Assembly (NCBI GenBank): GCA_934309145.1
Contig: CAKRCW010000005.1
Span: forward strand, 62,001-126,000
DNA from: an uncultured Lachnospiraceae bacterium
GTDB taxonomy: Bacteria; Bacillota; Clostridia; Lachnospirales; Lachnospiraceae
Length of the DNA stretch: 64,000 nt
Reading direction: 5' to 3'
How positions within the stretch are numbered: position 1 is the first letter of the stretch; each line of letters begins with the position of its first letter. Both the position numbers and the translations under genes were made by a program. The notes beneath the pieces were generated by a model. It saw nothing but the letters and a program-made list of their open reading frames with translations. It ran no database searches and was not told the origin of the DNA. Positions 1 through 7,249 of the stretch are shown piece after piece.

Positions 1-30
1 CCTGTTTGTTGTTTGTATAGTATCAGATAT

Positions 31-762
31 TTACTCTATGTGTGTGGCTGGAAGAGCTTTGGCAAGGTCATCTGCCGGAGTTATAAGGCATGCACAAAAG
101 CCTTCAATTGGCTGAAAACAACGCACAAATATTTCCTTGTTGATTTCAGGACTGAAGTCTCTTATGTAACGGAAACTACCATTTAGGGCGACATCGGTAT
201 ATGCTGTAAGCCACTTCTTATCAGCATTTGGAAATACCTTATAAAAAGAATGATCCAGCATTTCATAAATAGTTTTCCCTTCAATGATTTCCATTTCCTT
301 GTTGCAGTAGCGGAATATAAAATCTATGCCGTGACCATCTTCATTAAAGACTAATTCAATAATGCAAAATGCAATAGGCATATTGTCAAGAATGGCAAAT
401 TTTCTGCGTATGTTGTTGATTGTGAGAAGCTTATCGGCGAAATTTTCATGTAAGGCTTCGTTTAAATGCTTGTGCTCTGCAATGGTTCTTTTCCTGCCCT
501 GAAAGGTTTGTCCATCAATCATATGATATACGCCATTATTGATATAATCAATCTGTTTTTTGCATACAATTATACCCTTATTAATACAGATAAAGTCATA
601 TGCCTCTAAGAAGCTTAGGAAGTCCTTTACTGTTATATATGTAAAAAAAATCTTATCGTTTGATAGATAAATACAGGTTTTTTTATCCTTACGGATTATA
701 TACTTAATTTCCTCAGTGTTAATTGAATGTTTTGAAAAGAAATTCAAGATTTTATCATTCAT
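31..762 (-). CDS. LytTR-like and PAS domain protein
   Basis: Complete 243-residue protein read from an ATG at 762, with GGAGG just upstream. Residues about 17-95 resemble a LytTR DNA-binding domain: a run of short beta strands, a segment like FICINKGIIVCKKQIDYI, and a following IDGQTFQGRKR stretch. Residues about 118-235 form a PAS-like sensor domain (NMPIAFCIIELVF, FIFRYCNKEMEIIEG, IRDFSPEINKEIFVRCFQP) of the kind found in Lachnospiraceae signalling proteins. No kinase, GGDEF or membrane segment is present, so this is probably a cytoplasmic one-component sensor-regulator. The LytTR-then-PAS order is reversed from the usual sensor-then-output layout. Its target and ligand cannot be read from the sequence. 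It is transcribed away from the next gene and has its own promoter. The PAS call is firmer than the LytTR call. Confidence 0.7.
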   Translation of the reverse strand: MNDKILNFFSKHSINTEEIKYIIRKDKKTCIYLSNDKIFFTYITVKDFLSFLEAYDFICINKGIIVCKKQIDYINNGVYHMIDGQTFQGRKRTIAEHKHLNEALHENFADKLLTINNIRRKFAILDNMPIAFCIIELVFNEDGHGIDFIFRYCNKEMEIIEGKTIYEMLDHSFYKVFPNADKKWLTAYTDVALNGSFRYIRDFSPEINKEIFVRCFQPIEGFCACLITPADDLAKALPATHIE

Positions 763-795
763 AGCTAGCCTCCAATAACAAGTATAATATAGTAA

Positions 796-824
796 AGTTT
801 ATCAGATGGAACAATTAAAGTCAA
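796..824 (-). promoter_or_regulatory. Sigma-A type promoter for the LytTR/PAS gene
   Basis: On the minus strand TTGACT (819-824) is separated by 17 nt from TAAACT (796-801), about 35 nt before the ATG at 762. Spacing is ideal and the -35 is near consensus. Confidence 0.5.
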
Positions 825-935
825 ATGGTGTATAGCTGTAAATTTGAGTAATATGGACATATTTATTATTATGTGCTATTGTTTTGTCTGTATAATTATT
901 ATTTATATGTAAAATGCTTGTGGAGGTATATTAGT

Positions 936-1496
936 GTGTCAGATGTAAGCAGCGCATTTATTAAAGCATATGAAAAGCTAGAGGGTAACATAGTAGATAT
1001 AATGGTTGAGGAGCAGGCGAAGCTTGGATATAGAAAAGAAGCTGTGAGGTTATATTATCCGTTAAGCTCGCTTAGTCATTTTTTTGAAGAAACTGATGTG
1101 ACAACTGAGAGAATGAACGCCTTATTGTCAGGGTTCCCTGAGTACATGAGTAACAAGTATGGGGATGTAGGTATAACTAATAAGGGTGATAGGTTTTGTT
1201 TTACTATGTCAGAGCTTGCATCAGAGTATGTGCATAATAAGAGAGATGATAATAAATTTATACAGCAGTTAGTGGATCTTGTTGGAAGACACGGAACTAC
1301 TATGCAGCAGATTACAGAATTATTTAAAAATGAGGATGAGAACTGCATAATTGACAATGTTGATAATGGCGAGTTTGATATATTAATTAAATTTTCTGAT
1401 TCCAAGGACAGATATTTTTACTGCTTCAAGGATGAAGGCTGTCATATCATATATCACAGATTCCTGCCAGAGGATTATTATGATTTAGGATTTTAA
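936..1496 (+). CDS. DUF3877-like hypothetical protein
   Basis: A 186-residue soluble protein. I place the start at the GTG at 936 because GGAGGT (922-927) lies 8 nt upstream. The longer open frame from 873 has no ribosome binding site and adds an uncharacteristic Tyr/Leu-rich leader. The sequence begins MSDVSSAFIKAYEKLEGNIV and contains EEQAKLGYRKEAVRLYYPL, which I recall as typical of the Clostridia family DUF3877. There is no catalytic motif, signal peptide or membrane segment. A TATAAT at 891-896 could be its -10, but I see no good -35. The function is unknown. A short coding-like fragment lies just downstream (see findings). Confidence 0.65.
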   Translation: MSDVSSAFIKAYEKLEGNIVDIMVEEQAKLGYRKEAVRLYYPLSSLSHFFEETDVTTERMNALLSGFPEYMSNKYGDVGITNKGDRFCFTMSELASEYVHNKRDDNKFIQQLVDLVGRHGTTMQQITELFKNEDENCIIDNVDNGEFDILIKFSDSKDRYFYCFKDEGCHIIYHRFLPEDYYDLGF

Positions 1497-1607
1497 AAAA
1501 TAGGGAGCCTTTCCTTAGAATGAGAAAGGATATGGAAGAGGTTGTGGAATATATGAGGAGCTGTTAAAATAATTTAAGGGAAATTATAGTGCGGAGGAAT
1601 AAATTAT

Positions 1608-2246
1608 ATGATGACAAGAGAGGAAATACTTAGCTTTGGAATGTCATTTCCTGCTACCTACACTGAAGCTCCGTTTCGCGATACCAACTGGCAGCTTGTA
1701 AGAGTTAAGGGAAGTAAGAAAGTATTTTTGTGGACATATATGAGAGAAGGTTATCTGAATATTAATATTAAGGTCAATCCTGAATGGAGAGATTTCTGGA
1801 GAAATGCGTATGAGTCAGTTATACCTGGGTGGCATCAGAATAAGGAGCATTGGAACACAGTTATAATAGATGGAACCATACCAGATGATGATATTAAGAG
1901 GATGATATCTGAAAGCTATGAGATAATCACAGATAGTCCTACGAAGAGAATATATGAGGCTGTGAAGAAGATTCCAAAGGGAAAGGTTGCTACATATGGA
2001 CAGGTTGCAGAGTTAGCAGGCAACAAAAAAATGTCAAGGGCAGTAGGTAATGCACTGCATAAAAATCCCGAGCCGGGAGTAATACCATGTCATCGTGTTG
2101 TCAGTTCAAAGGGCGAATTGGCAGGAGATTTTGCATTTGGAGGTTTGGGAGTTCAGGCAAAGCTGCTTTTTGAAGAAGGGGTAGAGACTGTAGATGGAAA
2201 GGTCGACCTTGAGAAGTATGGGATTGTGATAGATGAGGGGGAATAA
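1608..2246 (+). CDS. YjbR/MmcQ-MGMT domain fusion protein
   Basis: A 212-residue, two-domain protein. Residues 1-105 look like an MmcQ/YjbR (CyaY-like DNA-binding) domain, with FPATYTEAPFRDTNW, LNIKVNPEW and PGWHQNKEHWNTV. Residues about 110-200 are the C-terminal DNA-binding and active-site domain of O6-methylguanine-DNA methyltransferases: IPKGKVATYGQVAELAG, the winged helix, and the IPCHRVV motif with Cys161 as the methyl acceptor. The RNase-H-like N-terminal half of classical Ogt/MGMT is absent and the YjbR domain takes its place. Because the Cys is kept, it may repair alkylated bases directly, unlike ATL proteins in which Cys becomes Trp. GGAGGA precedes the start. The stop is 3 nt before the next start, so it is probably co-transcribed with the NYN protein. 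Confidence 0.85.
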   Translation: MMTREEILSFGMSFPATYTEAPFRDTNWQLVRVKGSKKVFLWTYMREGYLNINIKVNPEWRDFWRNAYESVIPGWHQNKEHWNTVIIDGTIPDDDIKRMISESYEIITDSPTKRIYEAVKKIPKGKVATYGQVAELAGNKKMSRAVGNALHKNPEPGVIPCHRVVSSKGELAGDFAFGGLGVQAKLLFEEGVETVDGKVDLEKYGIVIDEGE

Positions 2247-2249
2247 GGG

Positions 2250-3227
2250 TTGAGTGAAGAAAAAAGATATGCACTGCTTATAGATTCAGATAATATATCG
2301 TCTAAGTATATTGATGTTATATTTGATGAGTTATCTAATATAGGCTTGATTACGGTAAGAAGAATATATGGGGATTGGACGCGAAATGTAAATGGCTGGA
2401 ATAGAGATGTAATGCTCAAATACTCCATAGTCCCTATCCAGCAATATGCATATACAACAGGAAAAAATGCGACAGATTCAGCTATGATAATAGATGCAAT
2501 GGATTTGCTTTACACAGGCAATATAGAAGGTTTTTGTCTTGTATCAAGTGATAGTGATTTTACAAGGCTGGCTACTAGATTAAGGGAGTCTGGAAAAATT
2601 GTCATAGGAATGGGCGAAAATAAAACTCCTGAGGCTTTTGTGAATTCATGTACAAGTTTTAAAATGTTGGACTCTTTATATAAAGAGGAAAATGTGGCAG
2701 CAGATGATATACACATAAACGAGGCAGACTTTTATGCCATAGAAACGGATGATGAAAAATCAGAAAATGTTAATATATCAAGTATAACCGATATTAAGTT
2801 AATTCAAAAAGCAATATATGATATTATAGATGCCAACTCAGATAAAGGCAAAAAGACACATTTAGGCGAAATCGGAAGCAGATTGCAAAATAGATATCCT
2901 GATTTTGACGTAAGAAATTATGGCTATTCTAAGCTGACTACATTTGTAAGTGAGGCATTTGAAAATTTTGAACTTACATCTAACGGACATCAGAATTACG
3001 TTAATATAAAGGATGAGATAGTATCTAAAGAGGTAATAAGAGAACAAATAACAAGAATATTAAAATCCTGCAAAAAAAATGAATGTAATATAGGTCAATT
3101 AAATAAAGTATTAAAGCAGAATAATGTTTCATTTAGTATAAAGAAATATGGATATAGTAAATGGTCAAGTTTTTTAAAAAGCTTTGGATGCTTCAAAGTT
3201 AATGGCAGCAATGTAACAATTCTTTAA
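2250..3227 (+). CDS. NYN domain protein with two OST-HTH/LOTUS domains
   Basis: A 325-residue protein from a TTG start at 2250, with purine-rich GAGGGGGAATAAGGG just upstream. Residues 1-145 are a NYN (PIN-like) nuclease domain of the LabA/limkain type. It shows the acidic residues expected for metal binding: LLIDSDNIS near the N-terminus, DSAMIIDAMD in the middle, and SSDSDFTRLATRLRE. Residues about 188-255 and 262-325 are two OST-HTH (LOTUS) modules, each with a YGYSK element (RNYGYSKLTTF and KKYGYSKWSSF), which in the family bind RNA. The likely role is an RNA-binding ribonuclease. Bacterial members are common but poorly characterised. It follows the YjbR-MGMT gene directly and ends at a bidirectional terminator. 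Confidence 0.85.
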   Translation: MSEEKRYALLIDSDNISSKYIDVIFDELSNIGLITVRRIYGDWTRNVNGWNRDVMLKYSIVPIQQYAYTTGKNATDSAMIIDAMDLLYTGNIEGFCLVSSDSDFTRLATRLRESGKIVIGMGENKTPEAFVNSCTSFKMLDSLYKEENVAADDIHINEADFYAIETDDEKSENVNISSITDIKLIQKAIYDIIDANSDKGKKTHLGEIGSRLQNRYPDFDVRNYGYSKLTTFVSEAFENFELTSNGHQNYVNIKDEIVSKEVIREQITRILKSCKKNECNIGQLNKVLKQNNVSFSIKKYGYSKWSSFLKSFGCFKVNGSNVTIL

Positions 3228-3247
3228 GTATGGGTTTGCAACAAAGT

Positions 3248-3282
3248 AAAAGGGAATGTCTGACTGACACTCCCTTTTGTTA
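3248..3282. terminator. Bidirectional terminator
   Basis: AAAAGGGA (3248-3255) pairs with TCCCTTTT (3271-3278), with an inner TGTC/GACA extension. It lies between the converging NYN gene and porB, and has T-runs on both strands. Confidence 0.75.
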
Positions 3283-3295
3283 TTTTATCTTGATA

Positions 3296-4228
3296 TTATC
3301 TTGAACACTTAAATAATAATTCTTCCCATCTTCTGTCAACCTCTTCCTGATACTGAACAAGAAGCTGCTCATTTTCAGGCTTGAAGAGATGCTTAAATCT
3401 TCCCTGTGGTCTTAAGAAATCCTCAATAGGCAGCTTTTTCTTAGGCTCGTAGTTGAGAATCCATTTGCCCTCGACAACCTCAAATAAAGGCCAATAGCAG
3501 GTTTCTACAGCAAGCTTGCATATCTTCATGATATCAGGAGTATCATATCTCCAGCCTCTTGGACATGGTGACATAACATTTAGGAAAGCTGCACCAGGGG
3601 TGTAGATTGCCTTCTCTGCCTTCTCATAGAGATCCTTCATTGTTCCTATAAGTGTTGACTGGGCAACATAAGGAATATCATGGTTGGCAATTATAGATGC
3701 GAGGTCCTTTCTGTTCTGCATCTTACCATTTGAATTCTTACCGACAGGAGTTGTTGTTGTGTCAGCATACATAGGAGTAGCTGATGAACGCTGTATACCT
3801 GTGTTCATGTATGCACCGTTGTCATAACATACATATACCATGTCGTGGTTACGCTCCATAGCACCTGAGAGTGACTGGAGACCTATATCGTATGTACCGC
3901 CATCACCACCAAATGTGATGAACTTGTAGTTATCCTTTACTTTACCCTTTTTCTTTAATGCATAGTAAGCAGTTTCGACACCTGAGAGAGTAGAACCTGC
4001 ATTCTCAAATGCATTATGTATGTAGCTGTCCTCCCATGCTGTATAAGGGTACATAAAGCTTGATACCTCAAGACAGCCTGTAGCATTACCTATAACTGCC
4101 TTATCCTCCGGCTTGAGAGCACGGAGAACTGTTCTGACTGTGATTGTACCGCCACAACCGGCACACATTCTATGTCCCGGAGCAAGACGTTCCGGTTTAC
4201 TCATAACTTCTTTAAAATTAAATGCCAT
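3296..4228 (-). CDS. porB: Pyruvate/2-oxoacid:ferredoxin oxidoreductase, beta subunit
   Basis: A 310-residue thiamine-diphosphate-binding subunit of a four-subunit pyruvate:ferredoxin oxidoreductase. This enzyme oxidises pyruvate plus CoA to acetyl-CoA and CO2 and passes electrons to ferredoxin. The N-terminal MCAGCGG holds the conserved cysteines of the family. The GDGGTYDIGLQSLSGA segment, followed by NGAYMNTGIQRS, is the TPP/Mg-binding motif (GDG...N). A further Cys lies near SPCPRGW. GGAGGG precedes the ATG at 4228. It is the last gene of porC-D-A-B on the minus strand, 15 nt after porA. Substrate choice (pyruvate versus a branched 2-oxoacid) is inferred from overall resemblance. Confidence 0.92.
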   Translation of the reverse strand: MAFNFKEVMSKPERLAPGHRMCAGCGGTITVRTVLRALKPEDKAVIGNATGCLEVSSFMYPYTAWEDSYIHNAFENAGSTLSGVETAYYALKKKGKVKDNYKFITFGGDGGTYDIGLQSLSGAMERNHDMVYVCYDNGAYMNTGIQRSSATPMYADTTTTPVGKNSNGKMQNRKDLASIIANHDIPYVAQSTLIGTMKDLYEKAEKAIYTPGAAFLNVMSPCPRGWRYDTPDIMKICKLAVETCYWPLFEVVEGKWILNYEPKKKLPIEDFLRPQGRFKHLFKPENEQLLVQYQEEVDRRWEELLFKCSR

Positions 4229-4243
4229 CTTGTTTTCCCTCCG

Positions 4244-5425
4244 TTACTTTCTAAGTCCGATATACTTGAACTGCTCAGGCTTTGTCTCTCTGTCTGCAAT
4301 ATCGATAAGATCCTGATATACATTTAATGCCTCTGTGACAGTGTAATCACGTCCGCCGATACCATAGAAGTAGTTGACAGTGGAAGCAGTTGACTTTGCA
4401 TCAAAGAGGGCAGCCTTTAATTCTGAACCTACAGGACCACCACATGCAGAAAAGCTTTCTGCTCTGTCCATAATTGCTATAGCCTTTGCATTTGATAATG
4501 CTGCTGCTATTTCTTCACCAGGGAACGGACGGAATACTCTTATCTTAAGTAAGCCTGCCTTTACGCCCTGTTCGCGAAGATGGTCAACAGCGTCCTTTGT
4601 AGTACCTGCCGCTGAACCCATGATAACTATTACATAATCAGCATCATCAAGCATATATTCTTCAAAGAGACCATATTTTCTGCCTGAAATCTTCTCAAAC
4701 TCAGCTGCAACCTCAAGAATTACCTTCTTGGCATTCTTCATTGCAAGTCTCTGGTTCATCTTAGTTTCCATATAGAAAGGAGAGTTTGCGTAAGGTCCTA
4801 TAGCCATAGGCATCTCTGCATCTAACAGGAAATGCTCAGGGTTATAGTCGCCAACGAATTCCTTTACCTTATCAGTCTCTATAAGCTCTATGTTCTCGAC
4901 AGCGTGGCTTGTTATGAAACCATCCTGACATGCCATAAATGGAAGTCTTACATCCGGATGTTCAGCAATTCTGAAAGACTGTATGTAGTTGTCATATGCC
5001 TCCTGATTATTCTCAGCATATATCTGAATCCATCCTGAATCCCTTGCACCCATACTATCTGAATGGTCACAGTTAATATTTATAGGACCTGTCAAGGCTC
5101 TGTTTACGACAGCCATAACTATTGGAAGTCTGTCAGAAGCTGCTACATACAGAACCTCCCACATAAATGCAAGACCGCAGGATGATGTAGCTGTTATAGC
5201 TCTTGCTCCGGCAGCACATGCACCCATGGTAGCACTCATTGAGCTGTGTTCTGACTCAACAGGAATAAATTCTGTATCGATATCTCCGTTTGCAATAAAT
5301 GTAGATACCATCTGAGGTATCTCTGTAGATGGTGTGATAGGAAATGCAGCCATGACATCAGGATTAATCTGTTTTATTGCGTGAGCCACTGCTTCATTAC
5401 CAGACATTCTTTCACGAATAGACAT
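4244..5425 (-). CDS. porA: Pyruvate/2-oxoacid:ferredoxin oxidoreductase, alpha subunit
   Basis: A 393-residue alpha subunit. It shows the pyrimidine-binding (domain I) pattern AFPITPSTEIPQ, VESEHSSMSA and TATSSCGLAFMWE, and the pyruvate-type stretch GPININCDHSDSMGARD. Domain II follows with VIVIMGSAAGTTKDAVDHL and the FRPFPGEEI region. It works with PorB for decarboxylation and CoA acylation in central carbon metabolism. The intact sequence is of usual family length. The start is 1 nt after the porD stop, so the two are translationally linked. Confidence 0.93.
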   Translation of the reverse strand: MSIRERMSGNEAVAHAIKQINPDVMAAFPITPSTEIPQMVSTFIANGDIDTEFIPVESEHSSMSATMGACAAGARAITATSSCGLAFMWEVLYVAASDRLPIVMAVVNRALTGPININCDHSDSMGARDSGWIQIYAENNQEAYDNYIQSFRIAEHPDVRLPFMACQDGFITSHAVENIELIETDKVKEFVGDYNPEHFLLDAEMPMAIGPYANSPFYMETKMNQRLAMKNAKKVILEVAAEFEKISGRKYGLFEEYMLDDADYVIVIMGSAAGTTKDAVDHLREQGVKAGLLKIRVFRPFPGEEIAAALSNAKAIAIMDRAESFSACGGPVGSELKAALFDAKSTASTVNYFYGIGGRDYTVTEALNVYQDLIDIADRETKPEQFKYIGLRK

Positions 5426-5426
5426 A

Positions 5427-5735
5427 TTATAATCCCTCCTTCATAGTGATTGCTCCGAAGCTGCATACACGCTCGCATATACCACAGCCTTTACAGTGAT
5501 CGTAATCAAAATCCTCACGCTTGCCATCCTTTACAGGAATTGAGCTGTCAGGACATACTGGTGTACATAGGAGACACTGTGTACACTTATCCCAGTCTAT
5601 AACAGGTGTCTGTGTACGCCATTCACCTGTATTGAACTTGCGAGAACCGCCACCACCATAAATCTGGTTACCGGGGGTGATGTCATAATATGGGCTCTGC
5701 TCATTAATCTTAGTAATATCTGTTGCCTGTGTCAT
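5427..5735 (-). CDS. porD: Pyruvate/2-oxoacid:ferredoxin oxidoreductase, delta (ferredoxin) subunit
   Basis: A 102-residue 2[4Fe-4S] ferredoxin-like subunit. It has two cysteine clusters, CTQCLLCTPVCP and CKGCGICERVC, each following CxxCxxCxxxCP-type spacing. They carry electrons from the TPP site in PorAB to external ferredoxin. The acidic linker KREDFDYDH between the clusters is typical. It lies 3 nt after porC and 1 nt before porA. Confidence 0.93.
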   Translation of the reverse strand: MTQATDITKINEQSPYYDITPGNQIYGGGGSRKFNTGEWRTQTPVIDWDKCTQCLLCTPVCPDSSIPVKDGKREDFDYDHCKGCGICERVCSFGAITMKEGL

Positions 5736-5738
5736 AGA

Positions 5739-6311
5739 TTATTTCACCTCCTGAAATGCCATTTTAAGTGCGTTCATATTTCCTTCGATAACCTCAGGCT
5801 TCTTAGCAAACTTGTGCTTATATGAAGCCTCCATCTGTGAAAGGAAGGTATCCTTATCCATTATGTTTGCAACCTTAATTATGGAAGCAAGCATAGGTGA
5901 ATTAGGGAAATACTTGCCAAGTGTAGCCATAGAAACCTTATGGGCATCTATAGTGTATACTGCACCTGTGTAACCTTTTAATAGAGGTATAATCTCATTT
6001 TTGTCTTTTGCTGTATTGATAATGATGGCACCCTCAGGATTTAAACCCTTTGTGACATCTACAGAATGTAGAAGTGTTTCATCAACTACTACAACGTAAT
6101 CAGGATTATAAATGTTAGAATGAACTCTTATTGGTGAACTGCCTATTCTGTTGTAGGCTGTAATTGGTGCACCCATACGCTCAGGACCATATTCTGGGAA
6201 ACCCTGAACATGCATACCTGTATTGAATGCAACATCAGCCAGCAGTAGAGCTGCTGTTTTGGCACCCTGACCTCCACGTCCATGCCATCTTATCTCGATG
6301 TTTCTTTCCAT
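5739..6311 (-). CDS. porC: Pyruvate/2-oxoacid:ferredoxin oxidoreductase, gamma subunit
   Basis: A 190-residue gamma subunit starting at the ATG at 6311. It opens with the family signature IRWHGRGGQGAKTAALLLA, followed by FPEYGPERMGAPITAYNRI. In the enzyme this domain contacts CoA and the other subunits. It is the first gene of the minus-strand operon, so the order is gamma, delta, alpha, beta, as in classical archaeal and Thermotoga por operons. A promoter lies about 80 nt upstream. Confidence 0.92.
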   Translation of the reverse strand: MERNIEIRWHGRGGQGAKTAALLLADVAFNTGMHVQGFPEYGPERMGAPITAYNRIGSSPIRVHSNIYNPDYVVVVDETLLHSVDVTKGLNPEGAIIINTAKDKNEIIPLLKGYTGAVYTIDAHKVSMATLGKYFPNSPMLASIIKVANIMDKDTFLSQMEASYKHKFAKKPEVIEGNMNALKMAFQEVK

Positions 6312-6392
6312 AAAATACTCCTCTTCCTGACAGCACGGTTAATTAAACCGGCTTCAAATATGAATGTTGTAAAAAAATGCATAATTCATTTA

Positions 6393-6420
6393 ATTATAAC
6401 ATTATGGTATAAAATGTAAA
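6393..6420 (-). promoter_or_regulatory. Promoter of the por operon
   Basis: Minus strand TTTACA (6415-6420), 16-nt spacer, TATAAT (6393-6398). Between it and porC is a small palindrome, CGGTTAATTAAACCG (6336-6350), in the leader. This could be an operator or a small hairpin, and I cannot assign a regulator. Confidence 0.6.
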
Positions 6421-6469
6421 GTGGATATTGGGTGTTATTAACATATTTATTGACAATTTATATTATTTC

Positions 6470-6498
6470 TTGAACAATTATAGTGAAATTGTTATAAT
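6470..6498 (+). promoter_or_regulatory. Sigma-A type promoter
   Basis: TTGAAC (6470-6475), 17-nt spacer, TATAAT (6493-6498), 40 nt before the ATG at 6539. It drives the zinc-ribbon membrane protein gene and probably the two genes after it, which follow closely with no terminator. Confidence 0.7.
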
Positions 6499-6538
6499 TA
6501 CATGGATTAATGTTTTGAAGCAGGTAAGGAGTCTTATT

Positions 6539-7237
6539 ATGAGCAAGAAATGTTGTGGAATAACATATACAGACGACGAGACAGTATGTAAGATATGTGG
6601 CAGGTCACTTGTTGAAGATGTACAGGATGAAGAATATAAGAGAATGCTTGAGGAGACAAATAAGGTAGTGGAAGATGTTCTGCGTATGCAGAAGGAGGGT
6701 GGAGATGTTCCGCCAGATGAAGCTGCCGGTGTTACAGAAGAAGATGATATAGAAACTAAAGGTAACGAAGATGTTACAGATAATAATGAAACTATAGAAG
6801 ATACAGAAATATCAGGTGATTCAGATGTAGTGGATGATGTAGTGGATGATGAAGAAATCACAGATAATGAAGCTATAGATGATTTGGAAGAAGCTGATGC
6901 CAAAGAGAAAATATCTGTGGATAGAGCAGGCGGTGGAACAAAAGCATTTGGAATTATTTCACTTATCGTTGCAGTGCTTGGATTAGCATTTATTACATTA
7001 TGTGTGATATTTTTAATTGTATTTCCTATATATGATAAATCAGGTATGGAAGGAAAAAAACTTGAGTATCCGGAGATTGCAACATCCGCTGATGCTGCAC
7101 AGCAGAGAGCATTGCTCACACCTACTGATATAGAGCTTGATACATTCTTTGATGATGTAACAGCGACAGCCGCAGATGCAGGGAAGGCAGCAGAAGACAC
7201 GACAGAGACAGCAGATACAACTGAGCAGGCTGAATAG
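6539..7237 (+). CDS. Acidic zinc-ribbon membrane protein, unknown function
   Basis: A 232-residue protein. The start at 6539 is chosen because AAGGAG (6526-6531) lies 7 nt upstream; the longer frame from 6428 would read through the promoter. The N-terminus has a CC...CKICGR zinc-ribbon-like knuckle (about residues 4-21). A long Asp/Glu-rich segment follows (about 25-130), then one strong membrane helix (IISLIVAVLGLAFITLCVIF, about 141-165), then an extracytoplasmic tail rich in Thr/Ala/Asp. Many Lachnospiraceae membrane proteins share this zinc-ribbon plus single-helix plan. No enzymatic motif is seen. It is probably partnered with the next gene, which begins 12 nt after its stop. Confidence 0.65.
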   Translation: MSKKCCGITYTDDETVCKICGRSLVEDVQDEEYKRMLEETNKVVEDVLRMQKEGGDVPPDEAAGVTEEDDIETKGNEDVTDNNETIEDTEISGDSDVVDDVVDDEEITDNEAIDDLEEADAKEKISVDRAGGGTKAFGIISLIVAVLGLAFITLCVIFLIVFPIYDKSGMEGKKLEYPEIATSADAAQQRALLTPTDIELDTFFDDVTATAADAGKAAEDTTETADTTEQAE

Positions 7238-7249
7238 GAGGTGATATGC

